Positions 16,643 through 23,909 of a DNA stretch of 46,604 nucleotides are shown in pieces. Position numbers and translations under genes: made by a program. The notes beneath the pieces are model-generated. The model ran no database searches and was not told the DNA's origin. It saw only the letters and a list, made by a program, of their open reading frames with translations. Position 1 is the first letter of the stretch. Each line of letters begins with the position of its first letter. Source of the DNA: an uncultured Mycoplasmatota bacterium (GTDB taxonomy: Bacteria > Bacillota_I > Bacilli_A > RF39 > UBA660); NCBI GenBank assembly GCA_900548695.1, contig URLC01000007.1:1-46604 (forward strand), read 5' to 3'.

Positions 16643-17303
16643 ATAATAATTCAATCATTGTTTTTACTAATAAACTAGATTTATATGCAGCAATAACTTC
16701 AAAGTCATCATTACCATCAGCAAAATCTGAAATAGTTCTTAAAGATAAGAATGGAACACTATTAAGTTTACAGATGTGACCAATAGAAGCACTCTCCATA
16801 TCAACAGCATAAGCTCCAGTACTCTTATAAATAATATCTCTTTTAACTTCATCAGTTACGAAGCAGTCTCCACTAGCAATAGGTGCGACGTAATAGTTTT
16901 CTACATTTAACTGTTTTAAAGCATCTTCCGCAATAGTGATTAACTTAGTAGCTGCCTTTATCTTGCCATTTTCAGGAACATTAGCCTCCATAATTCTTAC
17001 GGGTTGGAAATCATGATATGTAACATAGCTACTTAATATAACATCCATAATTTTAACTTTACTAATCAAACTACCAGCACACCCAGAATTAATAATCAAA
17101 TCAACATGATAATGATCAATTAAATACTGTGTCATTGCGCCACTATTGACTTTTCCAATTCCAGAACGACAAACCACCAATTGCTTTTCTTGATAACATC
17201 CTGTATAAATATCCCAGATTTTATCATTTTCTTTATTTAATTCAAAAGTTTCAATAAACTTTTCTACTTCTTCATCAAAAGCCCCGATAATTCCAATAAT
17301 CAT
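16641..17303 (-). CDS. mtnN: 5'-Methylthioadenosine/S-adenosylhomocysteine nucleosidase
   Basis: This enzyme removes adenine from 5'-methylthioadenosine and S-adenosylhomocysteine, relieving inhibition of methyltransferases and feeding the activated methyl cycle (and AI-2 formation if LuxS is present). The 220 residues keep Glu12 of the N-terminal GAFDEEV, the purine-binding end DMESASIGHIC with its Glu, and the catalytic Asp in TISDFADG. The usual GAMEEE reads GAFDEE. The ATG lies behind TAGGAGG. The gene stands alone between convergent and divergent neighbours. Confidence 0.93.
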   Translation of the reverse strand: MIIGIIGAFDEEVEKFIETFELNKENDKIWDIYTGCYQEKQLVVCRSGIGKVNSGAMTQYLIDHYHVDLIINSGCAGSLISKVKIMDVILSSYVTYHDFQPVRIMEANVPENGKIKAATKLITIAEDALKQLNVENYYVAPIASGDCFVTDEVKRDIIYKSTGAYAVDMESASIGHICKLNSVPFLSLRTISDFADGNDDFEVIAAYKSSLLVKTMIELL

Positions 17304-17422
17304 AATTTTTCTACCTCCTAAGTGTAAACAATATGTCTAGTATAACATACATTTACATAGATTGCTTTAAAAAAATTAAAAAAAATGATATAATGAAAAA
17401 CCGAAATGGAAGGAGGAATCGT

Positions 17423-18301
17423 ATGGAAATATTTAATAACTTCTGTAAATATTTATCTAAATTAACCACAATAAAAGAAGATTATATTTCATTAACTCTA
17501 TCTACCATTATAGTAATATTAATTTTTGTCTTTTTAAAAAGAGTAGGGAAAAAAATTATTCAAAAGAAAGCTTTCGGACGAAAAGAATATCTTTTGAATC
17601 AAGCTTATCAGATAATTCTAAACACAATAGAAGTAGTTTTTTTTGTATTTATTTGGGGTGAATATATTCAAAGTTTAATGACCCTAATCAGTTTTACATC
17701 AGCAGCTATGACTATTGCCTTACGTGAATTAATTTTAAACTTCTTCTGTGGAATATATATCAAAATGAAAAAACCGTTTCAAGTTGAAGATAGAATTCAA
17801 ATAAAAGACATCAAAGGTGATGTCATGAATATATCTTCTCTAAATTTTGAAGTATTAGAAATTTCTACCAAAGAGGAAAATGGACAATCCACAGGAATAA
17901 TTGTGACTTTTCCAAACTCTGTTGTCTTTCAAGAACCAGTAAAAAATTTAAATAAAGGTTTTAAATATATTTGGGATGAATTAACTGTAAAATTAAAATT
18001 AGATTGTGATATTGTAAAAAATAAACAAGAGTTATATAAAATTGTTAATAATATTGAAATTATAAAAAATATTCCTAAAAAAATGAAAGAAGAAATCAGC
18101 AATGTAAATACTACCAATCGAGTATATTTTAATAAGTATGACCCCATTATTTATACTAAAATAGTAGATAGTCATATTGAATTAACAATTCGTTATTTAA
18201 TGAATCCGAAAAAAGCTCGATATGTAGAAAGTATCATTTGGAATAAAATTCTATTAGGTTATCAAAATGAAACAATTAACTTATATGTAGAAGAAAGTTA
18301 A
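17423..18301 (+). CDS. MscS family mechanosensitive ion channel
   Basis: This 292-residue membrane protein opens under membrane tension to release solutes on hypo-osmotic shock. It has membrane helices at about 20-40 and 60-80 and a pore helix (about 88-112, AAMTIALRELILNFFCGIY), followed by the MscS beta domain with PFQVEDRIQIKDIKGDV. I chose the ATG at 17423 because GGAAGGAGG precedes it; the upstream in-frame start would add 30 poor residues. A TATAAT lies near 17389. It ends in a 4-bp overlap with the convergent glycosyltransferase. Confidence 0.88.
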   Translation: MEIFNNFCKYLSKLTTIKEDYISLTLSTIIVILIFVFLKRVGKKIIQKKAFGRKEYLLNQAYQIILNTIEVVFFVFIWGEYIQSLMTLISFTSAAMTIALRELILNFFCGIYIKMKKPFQVEDRIQIKDIKGDVMNISSLNFEVLEISTKEENGQSTGIIVTFPNSVVFQEPVKNLNKGFKYIWDELTVKLKLDCDIVKNKQELYKIVNNIEIIKNIPKKMKEEISNVNTTNRVYFNKYDPIIYTKIVDSHIELTIRYLMNPKKARYVESIIWNKILLGYQNETINLYVEES

Positions 18302-19374
18302 AATAAACTTTCTTTTTCTTTGAAAATTTTTAAGTTATTTAAAAGTCGTTCATTATCTGGCTCATAACTTAATGCTATATCTCCAAAATAAACAGCTTGG
18401 TTATATCTTTTTAAGTGATAAGCACTAATAGCCAGTAAGTCATAAATGGTACTATCCCAACTAAATGGTTCATTAATATATGTTTTTTCATGAGATTTTA
18501 TTTGCAACGCTTTAAAACATAAGTTTTCCACTTCAGAATAATTTTCTAATTCATATTCCATTAATGCCTTTTCTACCAAACCATCTCGTAAGTGAGGAGC
18601 TTCTAAAATAGCTTTCTCATACCAACTTCTAGCCTCATCATATTCTTTTAATTCTTTATAACAGCGTCCAATAAATCTCATAGATGCTGATCTTTCATCT
18701 TTCCAGGTAGCTTGTTTTAAGGAAAGATGTTTTTTTAATGTTTCAATAGCTTGATCCCATTTCTTATAATACATATATTCTCGTCCTAGATAATGCATAT
18801 TTCTATCATCTAAAGAATCCTCTTTAACTGAAAGCTCCAATAGTGGTAAATAACTACTCCTTGACTTATCTTTATCAGGATAGTGTTTTAAAATAACATT
18901 AGGACAGCTAACAACAGATTCAACACCGGAATATGATAGAACTTCATGAACAGGATGAGTCCACTTATAACCATGACGACAATGAACTTGATTTAGAAAA
19001 AAACTAACTATGGGAGTATCATTTTTATCTAAACTCCAATGATAAGTATATTGACATCTAGTAGTATCCTTTTTCCAATTAGTTTCTAATTCTTTTCTCC
19101 AACCAGGTAGAAAGACTTCATCTAAATCAGTACAAACACAAATATCCACATCATCTGGAACTAATTCTAAAGAACGATTCCTTGCAACATCAAATCTCCA
19201 TGGTTTAATTTCTTCTTTTAAAACATGGACTCCACCTTCTTTTAATAGGGTGACTGTATTATCAGTAGAACCAGTATCTAAAACGTAGATTTGATCGGCT
19301 TCACTCATCGATTTTACCCACCTAGAAACAAACTTTTCTTCATTTTTTGCAATTGCATAAACACAGATTTTCAA
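18298..19374 (-). CDS. GT2 glycosyltransferase with C-terminal TPR repeats
   Basis: The protein has 358 residues. The N-terminal GT-A domain (about 1-190) has the nucleotide-binding DTGSTDNT and the metal-binding DLD of CTDLDEVF; the C-terminal half (about 195-350) holds TPR-like helix pairs, such as LGREYMYYKKWDQAIETLKK and CYKELKEYDEARSWYEKAI. GT2-TPR enzymes include peptide glycosyltransferases such as SunS. The start is a TTG 7 nt behind GAGGTG; no ATG is available. It follows the collagen-like gene on the same strand after a terminator, which suggests that the Thr-rich Gly-X-Y repeats are its acceptor, as for BclA-type spore proteins. That link is inference. Upstream is a CATANNNTA-type -10. 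Confidence 0.85.
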   Translation of the reverse strand: MKICVYAIAKNEEKFVSRWVKSMSEADQIYVLDTGSTDNTVTLLKEGGVHVLKEEIKPWRFDVARNRSLELVPDDVDICVCTDLDEVFLPGWRKELETNWKKDTTRCQYTYHWSLDKNDTPIVSFFLNQVHCRHGYKWTHPVHEVLSYSGVESVVSCPNVILKHYPDKDKSRSSYLPLLELSVKEDSLDDRNMHYLGREYMYYKKWDQAIETLKKHLSLKQATWKDERSASMRFIGRCYKELKEYDEARSWYEKAILEAPHLRDGLVEKALMEYELENYSEVENLCFKALQIKSHEKTYINEPFSWDSTIYDLLAISAYHLKRYNQAVYFGDIALSYEPDNERLLNNLKIFKEKESLF

Positions 19375-19394
19375 ATATAAAACACCTCTTAATT

Positions 19395-19420
19395 TATAAT
19401 ATGTAGATTAAATATAAAGT
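19395..19420 (-). promoter_or_regulatory. Sporulation-type promoter candidate of the glycosyltransferase
   Basis: On the minus strand CATATATTA-like CATATTATA (19403-19395) fits the sigma K/E -10 form CATANNNTA, and the dinucleotide AC (19420-19419) lies 15 nt upstream. The match is short and the DNA is AT-rich, so this is tentative. Confidence 0.35.
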
Positions 19421-19442
19421 GAACAAAAAACATAAAATTAAT

Positions 19443-19475
19443 AAAAACTGTGATACATTGATACACAGTTTTTAT
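19443..19475. terminator. Terminator of the collagen-like gene
   Basis: AAAAACTGTG (19443-19452) pairs with CACAGTTTTT (19464-19473) around an 11-nt loop. T-rich sequence on both sides lets it work on the minus strand for the collagen-like gene. Confidence 0.8.
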
Positions 19476-19510
19476 ATTACTTTTATTATATATTAGAAAG
19501 ATAAAAACAT

Positions 19511-20035
19511 TTAGGCACCTTGAGGTCCCGTAGGTCCAGTAGCACCTTGAGGTCCCGTAGGTCCCGTAGGACCAGTAGCTCCCTGAGTTCCAGCAGTACC
19601 TTGAGGTCCCGTAGGTCCCGTAGCTCCCTGAGTTCCAGCAGTACCTTGAGGTCCCGTAGGTCCAGTAGCTCCCTGAGTTCCAGCAGTACCCTGAGGACCA
19701 GTAGGACCAGTAGCACCCTGAGTTCCAGCAGTACCTTGAGGTCCCGTAGGTCCAGTAGCTCCCTGAGCTCCGGCAATACCTTGAGGTCCCGTAGGACCAG
19801 TAGCTCCCTGAGTTCCAGCAGTACCTTGAGGTCCGGTAGGACCAGTAGCACCCTGAGTTCCAGCAATGCCTTGAGGACCAGTAGGACCAGTAGGTCCAGT
19901 TATACCAGTACTAGCCCCGGTAGGTCCCGTAGGCCCAGCGGGTCCCGTAGGTCCGACACAGAAAATAATCCTCGGAAACTGATTAAAGATACAATCATTA
20001 CCATCATTACAATTGTCATTAAAAAATTGTTTCAT
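19511..20035 (-). CDS. Collagen-like Gly-X-Y repeat protein
   Basis: A short non-repetitive head of about 27 residues (Asn/Asp/Cys-rich, FNDNCNDGNDCIFN, no signal peptide) is followed by an uninterrupted collagen-like region to the last residue, except for one extra Thr in GASTGIT. The core repeat is 15 residues, GPTGPQGTAGTQGAT, seen about seven times with small changes. In the family such proteins form triple-helical filaments on spores (BclA) or cell surfaces. Unlike BclA there is no C-terminal TNF-like trimerisation domain. Thr in the repeats are potential glycosylation sites, and a glycosyltransferase gene follows. AAAGGAG precedes the ATG. Repeat number is likely to vary between strains. 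Confidence 0.9.
   Translation of the reverse strand: MKQFFNDNCNDGNDCIFNQFPRIIFCVGPTGPAGPTGPTGASTGITGPTGPTGPQGIAGTQGATGPTGPQGTAGTQGATGPTGPQGIAGAQGATGPTGPQGTAGTQGATGPTGPQGTAGTQGATGPTGPQGTAGTQGATGPTGPQGTAGTQGATGPTGPTGPQGATGPTGPQGA
19540..19915. repeat. Tandem 45-bp repeats inside the collagen-like gene
   Basis: About seven in-frame copies of a 45-bp unit encode the 15-residue collagen motif, differing mainly at synonymous positions and Thr/Ile or Thr/Ala changes. Such arrays expand and contract by recombination and are hard to assemble from short reads. Confidence 0.85.
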
Positions 20036-20053
20036 ATTTATCTCCTTTCATAA

Positions 20054-20080
20054 TAGAATATGTAATAACTAGAAGAGAGT
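20054..20080 (-). promoter_or_regulatory. Sporulation-type promoter candidate of the collagen-like gene
   Basis: On the minus strand CATATTCTA (20062-20054) fits CATANNNTA and is preceded by AC (20080-20079) after 16 nt, the sigma K layout. The -10 lies only 18 nt from the start codon, so the transcript would begin near the ribosome binding site; this weakens the call. Confidence 0.35.
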
Positions 20081-20096
20081 AGACAATAAAAACCTA

Positions 20097-20129
20097 TAAT
20101 ATTTAAAAAAATAAGACATATATTATAAT
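20097..20129 (+). promoter_or_regulatory. Promoter region of the LysM operon, sigma E-like
   Basis: TAATATT (20097-20103), a 13-nt spacer and CATATATT (20117-20124) resemble the sigma E form (ATATT, about 14 nt, CATACAnT). A vegetative-type TATAAT (20124-20129) overlaps it but has no good -35, so the two readings compete. Confidence 0.4.
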
Positions 20130-20139
20130 GAGGTGAAGT

Positions 20140-20967
20140 ATGCAGACATATATAGTTCAAAGAGGAGATACCTTATATGGCATTAGTAAACAATTTGATG
20201 TTCCTGTAGAAACAATAAAAAGAGTAAACAATTTGACAAGTAACAATATAAATGTAAATCAAGAACTAAAAATTCCAACATCGCAAAATACAATTATATA
20301 CACAGTAAAAAAAGGAGATACCCTTTACAAAATAGCAAACAAATACAATACTACAGTTGCCGAACTAGTTGAATTAAATAATTTACCAAATTTCAATCTT
20401 TCCATCAATCAAGAATTAAAAGTACCTGTACAAAATAATAGTGCGAATGAAAATGATAATTATGTCCTATATACAGTAAAAAAAGGAGATAATCTTTATA
20501 GCATTGCTAACGAGTATGGAGTGAGTGTAGAAGCAATAAAGAAAGAAAATAACTTAACTAGTAATTTTCTGAGCGTTGGTCAAATTTTAAAAATACCCAC
20601 AAAAAATACTTCGAGTGATTACCAGGAGTATGAAGTAAAAGCTGGAGACAGTCTATATACCATAGCTCAAAAATTTGGAGTAACCGTAGAAGAATTAATG
20701 ACTTTTAATAATTTAAATAATACGATTTTATCTGTTGGCCAAATTTTAAAGATACCTCAAAAAGACGAAATTATTACACAAATAAAAGAATGTTATGGTA
20801 CAGGGTATGAAGAGCCAAGATATGAAACGTATACCGTAAAAAAAGGAGATAATTTATATGAAATAGCTAGAAGATATAATACAAGTGTTATTGACTTAAT
20901 GACTTTAAATAATTTAAGTTCAACAACTTTACAAATTGGTCAAATTTTGAAAGTGAGGAAATTATAA
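20140..20967 (+). CDS. Five-LysM peptidoglycan-binding protein
   Basis: This 275-residue protein is made almost only of LysM domains (about 2-46, 52-96, 109-153, 161-206 and 229-275), each with GDTLY/GDNLY and an ending like VGQILKIP. A Cys-containing linker precedes the last one. LysM domains bind GlcNAc in peptidoglycan. There is no signal peptide: the protein begins directly with the first LysM. This fits spore coat/cortex proteins made in the mother cell (compare SafA) rather than a secreted wall enzyme. AGGTG precedes the ATG. The next gene starts on the base after its stop, giving a tight three-gene operon. Confidence 0.9.
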   Translation: MQTYIVQRGDTLYGISKQFDVPVETIKRVNNLTSNNINVNQELKIPTSQNTIIYTVKKGDTLYKIANKYNTTVAELVELNNLPNFNLSINQELKVPVQNNSANENDNYVLYTVKKGDNLYSIANEYGVSVEAIKKENNLTSNFLSVGQILKIPTKNTSSDYQEYEVKAGDSLYTIAQKFGVTVEELMTFNNLNNTILSVGQILKIPQKDEIITQIKECYGTGYEEPRYETYTVKKGDNLYEIARRYNTSVIDLMTLNNLSSTTLQIGQILKVRKL

Positions 20968-21390
20968 ATGGATTTTATAACTTTAGAAGAGTTCAAAAAA
21001 ACTGCTGATTATCAAAAATTTCAAGAAGCAAACCCCAGTAGTGGTCGCCTAAAAGTAGAAGTATTTACAGCTTATCAAGCGATTCCAGTATCTAATACAG
21101 AAATATTAGTGACTAAAGATATAGGAGATAAAAAAGTAATGTTTTTTAGTGGATTGACAAATTCCAGTGGCATGATTTCAGATATAAAACTACCATCACC
21201 ACCAGAAGATAAGAACTTTAAACCAGGTGATGATGCCCCATACACCAGTTATGATGTTACTGCCATTCACGAAGGGTTTGAAAAGATAAAAAAATATGAT
21301 GTTGCTATTTTTGGAAATACTGGAGTTATTCAATATATTAAAATGATACCAGAAATTAGTATGGAAGGAATTGATCAAAATGGCAGTTAA
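20968..21390 (+). CDS. Small beta-sandwich-like protein of the LysM/SpoIID operon
   Basis: This 140-residue protein has a central part (VEVFTAYQAIPVSNTEILV, then SGMISDIKLPSPP) that looks like a carboxypeptidase-regulatory/transthyretin-type beta sandwich. Such domains often assist surface or wall-bound proteins. There is no signal peptide or membrane helix. Its ATG directly follows the stop of the LysM gene, with GTGAGGA as ribosome binding site, and its 3' end overlaps the next start by 11 bp. Proteins of this type accompany SpoIID/peptidoglycan-binding genes in Lachnospiraceae as I recall it, but the exact function is not known. Confidence 0.75.
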   Translation: MDFITLEEFKKTADYQKFQEANPSSGRLKVEVFTAYQAIPVSNTEILVTKDIGDKKVMFFSGLTNSSGMISDIKLPSPPEDKNFKPGDDAPYTSYDVTAIHEGFEKIKKYDVAIFGNTGVIQYIKMIPEISMEGIDQNGS

Positions 21391-22732
21391 AGTACCAATA
21401 GTCCCAACCAAAATTGTTGTTCACATTGGTCCACCTAATAAAGCTGGCAAGAATATCACCATTCCATTTCCTGAATATATAAAAAATGTTGCCTCTAATG
21501 AAATATACCCATCTTGGCCAACAGCTGCTATAAAAGCTAATGTTCTAGCACAAATATCATTTGCATTAAACAGAATTTATAATGAATGGTATTTATCACG
21601 AGGTTATAATTTCGATATCACTAGCAGTTCGGCTTATGACCAAACATTTAAAGAAGACGCCCAATTCTTTGAATCAATTTCAACAATTGTAGATGATATT
21701 TTTAATAACTATATAGTTAGAGATGGTCAAGTTCAACCTTTATTTGCTGCTTATTGTGATGGTGTAAATACACAATGTAAAGGACTATCACAATGGGGAA
21801 CTGTAGAACTTGCAAATCAAGGATTAAACCCACTAGAAATTCTAAAAAAATACTATGGTAATGATATTAAATTAGTTTCGAATGCCCCAGTGTCACCCAA
21901 TATACCGTCATATCCTGGTTTTCCTTTTAAATTAGGATCTGCTGGAAATTATGTAAGACTTCTAAAAATTCAGCTAAATCGTATTAGTAATAATTATCCA
22001 GCCATTCCTAAAATAAAAAATGAGGATATCTTTTTTACTACGGAAACAGAAGATGCTGTAAAAGCCTTTCAAAAAATTTTCGATTTACCAGTGACAGGTA
22101 TTGTAGATAAAGGGACTTGGTATGAAATAAAATATTTATACAATGCAGTAAAAAGAATCTCTGATTTATCAAGTGAAGGGATTAAAGTTGAAGAAGTCAA
22201 ACTACCATACGGAGAAACTTTACAGCAAGGAGAAACTGGAACTTATATCAGAGTGCTAAATTATTTACTTAATTTTATTTCCTATTTTGAACCATCAATT
22301 CCACATTTAAAATTAACCGGAGATAAGTTTAATGAAAATACGAAAGAAATGGTTATAGCATTCCAAAATAAAAATAAAATTCCAGCTAATGGTATAGTAG
22401 ATAGTAATACTTGGAATGCCATTTTCACAACCTATAATCAATTAAAGACTTCTATTCCTGAAGAATATTTAGAGTATCAAGATAAAATATATCCCGGTAT
22501 TTTCTTATCTAAAGGTATGAGCGGTGATGACATTTTAAATTTACAAAATTTTTTATATTTAATTTGTGAAGCAACTCATGCAATTCCAGGAGTAAGAACA
22601 ACAGGTATCTTCGATGAATTAACAGAATCATCTATAAAAGCCATTCAAAAAAGGTTTAATTTACCTGAAAATGGAGTAGTAGGACCTGCAACTTGGCATA
22701 AAATAGTGGAATGGGTAGAAAGTTTTGAATAA
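21380..22732 (+). CDS. SpoIID-like domain protein with three peptidoglycan-binding repeats
   Basis: The protein has 450 residues. The N-terminal half (about 25-160) resembles the SpoIID/LytB domain: PFPEYIKNVASNEIYPSWP, with Glu at the position of the SpoIID catalytic Glu, then AAIKANVLAQISFALNR and a later CDGVNTQCKGLSQWG. SpoIID is a lytic transglycosylase that trims denuded glycan during engulfment. The C-terminal half has three peptidoglycan-binding domains (about 180-250, 280-350 and 375-445), each ending like GIVDKGTW or GVVGPATW. No signal peptide is seen. I chose the ATG at 21380 (GGAAGGA 10 nt upstream) over the TTG at 21371. It is the last gene of the operon and probably acts on spore peptidoglycan. 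Confidence 0.82.
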   Translation: MAVKVPIVPTKIVVHIGPPNKAGKNITIPFPEYIKNVASNEIYPSWPTAAIKANVLAQISFALNRIYNEWYLSRGYNFDITSSSAYDQTFKEDAQFFESISTIVDDIFNNYIVRDGQVQPLFAAYCDGVNTQCKGLSQWGTVELANQGLNPLEILKKYYGNDIKLVSNAPVSPNIPSYPGFPFKLGSAGNYVRLLKIQLNRISNNYPAIPKIKNEDIFFTTETEDAVKAFQKIFDLPVTGIVDKGTWYEIKYLYNAVKRISDLSSEGIKVEEVKLPYGETLQQGETGTYIRVLNYLLNFISYFEPSIPHLKLTGDKFNENTKEMVIAFQNKNKIPANGIVDSNTWNAIFTTYNQLKTSIPEEYLEYQDKIYPGIFLSKGMSGDDILNLQNFLYLICEATHAIPGVRTTGIFDELTESSIKAIQKRFNLPENGVVGPATWHKIVEWVESFE

Positions 22733-22849
22733 TTGTAAACCCAAACTTAACATTTTTAAGTGACAATAATAAGAAAAAAATTGCAAATATTAGAAAATTA
22801 TAGGAACTCATGGTATAATAACTACAGGAAGTAAGAAAAGGAAAAAATT

Positions 22850-23818
22850 ATGAAATTAGATAAAAAAGAAAAGCTAATAGAAAAATATGTAAAGAAAAAA
22901 AAAGAATCGCCATTAATAGAATTAATAATAAAAAACTATCATAATGCTAACTTTTATATATCCTTACTATATAATTCTAATATTCAAAAATTTAAGGTAT
23001 TATATATTCCTTTAGATGTTGTTGATAACAGTAAGATAGAAGAGTATTGTTGTTACCAGTTTATAGACGTAAAAAGTGTTGAGTATATATTAGAGCAAAT
23101 AAATGAAGCTCTTCCTAAATACCAAGATAAAATCTCTAGAAATCAACAAAATACAAATATAAATAATTTTTTAATCCAAGTAAATATTTATGACCATCAA
23201 AAAAAATATGATTTTTATACTACAAGATACCTTCCCAAAGATTGGAAGTTTCTTTTTGAAACTATAGTTGTGTTATTCGAACACACCCCTAATATCATGG
23301 GAGAATTAGCAGTGGAAATATTATCAGTCATCATGAATACAAATGAAAATATTGAATATCAACTATCTATACCAAAATCATTAGAAGATGATAGCATTTT
23401 ATCTTATTTCGAAACTAGTTCTAAAAATTTGGAGGTATCATTTTTAGAGAAAGTAAACGGCAAATATTATGCCGTCATCAGTAATCATTTAATCATTATT
23501 GAAGAAAGTTATAAAACTGAAATTAATATTTTCTGTGATCAAGAAGAGTTAGTAACAAGTGAATATGTTTATATAGTAATTAAAGCAATCAAAAAAGGGA
23601 TTGAAAAAAGATTTTATAAAATCCACCTAACAGACACAAAAAGAAATAAAAACTATAATTATTTATGTTTAGGTATTGAAAAAAATAAGTTAAAGTTAAT
23701 TGAAAAAAATAAGTTAAAATTAATCTCTTTATCTAATCTAAAAAATAAGAAAATAAATATTTTAGAAGATCATAACCATGATTTAGAAAAAGCTCTTTTA
23801 AAAATTCAAAATAATTGA
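22850..23818 (+). CDS. Hypothetical protein
   Basis: I do not recognise this 322-residue soluble protein. It begins with a Lys-rich helix (KKEKLIEKYVKKKKESP), has a mixed alpha/beta body without membrane segments, and near the end carries an exact-looking duplication of eight residues, IEKNKLKL. A TATAAT lies near 22813 and AAAAGGAAA precedes the ATG. It is transcribed alone; the next gene has its own CIRCE promoter. Confidence 0.7.
   Translation: MKLDKKEKLIEKYVKKKKESPLIELIIKNYHNANFYISLLYNSNIQKFKVLYIPLDVVDNSKIEEYCCYQFIDVKSVEYILEQINEALPKYQDKISRNQQNTNINNFLIQVNIYDHQKKYDFYTTRYLPKDWKFLFETIVVLFEHTPNIMGELAVEILSVIMNTNENIEYQLSIPKSLEDDSILSYFETSSKNLEVSFLEKVNGKYYAVISNHLIIIEESYKTEINIFCDQEELVTSEYVYIVIKAIKKGIEKRFYKIHLTDTKRNKNYNYLCLGIEKNKLKLIEKNKLKLISLSNLKNKKINILEDHNHDLEKALLKIQNN
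23675..23722 (+). repeat. 24-bp tandem duplication
   Basis: Two adjacent 24-bp copies (23675-23698 and 23699-23722) differ at one base and encode IEKNKLKL twice in frame near the end of the hypothetical protein. This looks like a recent replication slippage. Confidence 0.9.
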
Positions 23819-23838
23819 GCTTTTTCTTCAAAAAAACC

Positions 23839-23880
23839 TTAGCACTCTATCTTGACAACTGCTAATTATAATGCTATAAC
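23839..23880 (+). promoter_or_regulatory. CIRCE operator and promoter of htpG
   Basis: TTAGCACTC (23839-23847), nine bases, and AACTGCTAA (23857-23865) match CIRCE with two changes. The -35 TTGACA (23852-23857) lies in the spacer; the -10 is TATAAC (23875-23880) after 17 bp. A TATAAT at 23867 is too close to serve. Confidence 0.88.
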
Positions 23881-23909
23881 TAAAATGTAATTAAAAAGGA
23901 GATGTTAAA

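Noticed and set aside
19511..19950. CRISPR-like direct repeats
   Set aside because: The repeats are in-frame collagen codons with no unique spacers and no cas genes nearby.
19520..20053. Long plus-strand frame rich in Ser, Arg and Thr, and a second minus-strand frame rich in Leu, Glu, Arg and Asp
   Set aside because: Both are shadows of the collagen-like repeats; the 45-bp periodicity keeps all frames open. Only the Gly-X-Y frame has a ribosome binding site and a normal start.
23867..23872. TATAAT as -10 of htpG
   Set aside because: It is only 9 nt behind the TTGACA; TATAAC at 23875-23880 has the proper 17-bp spacing.
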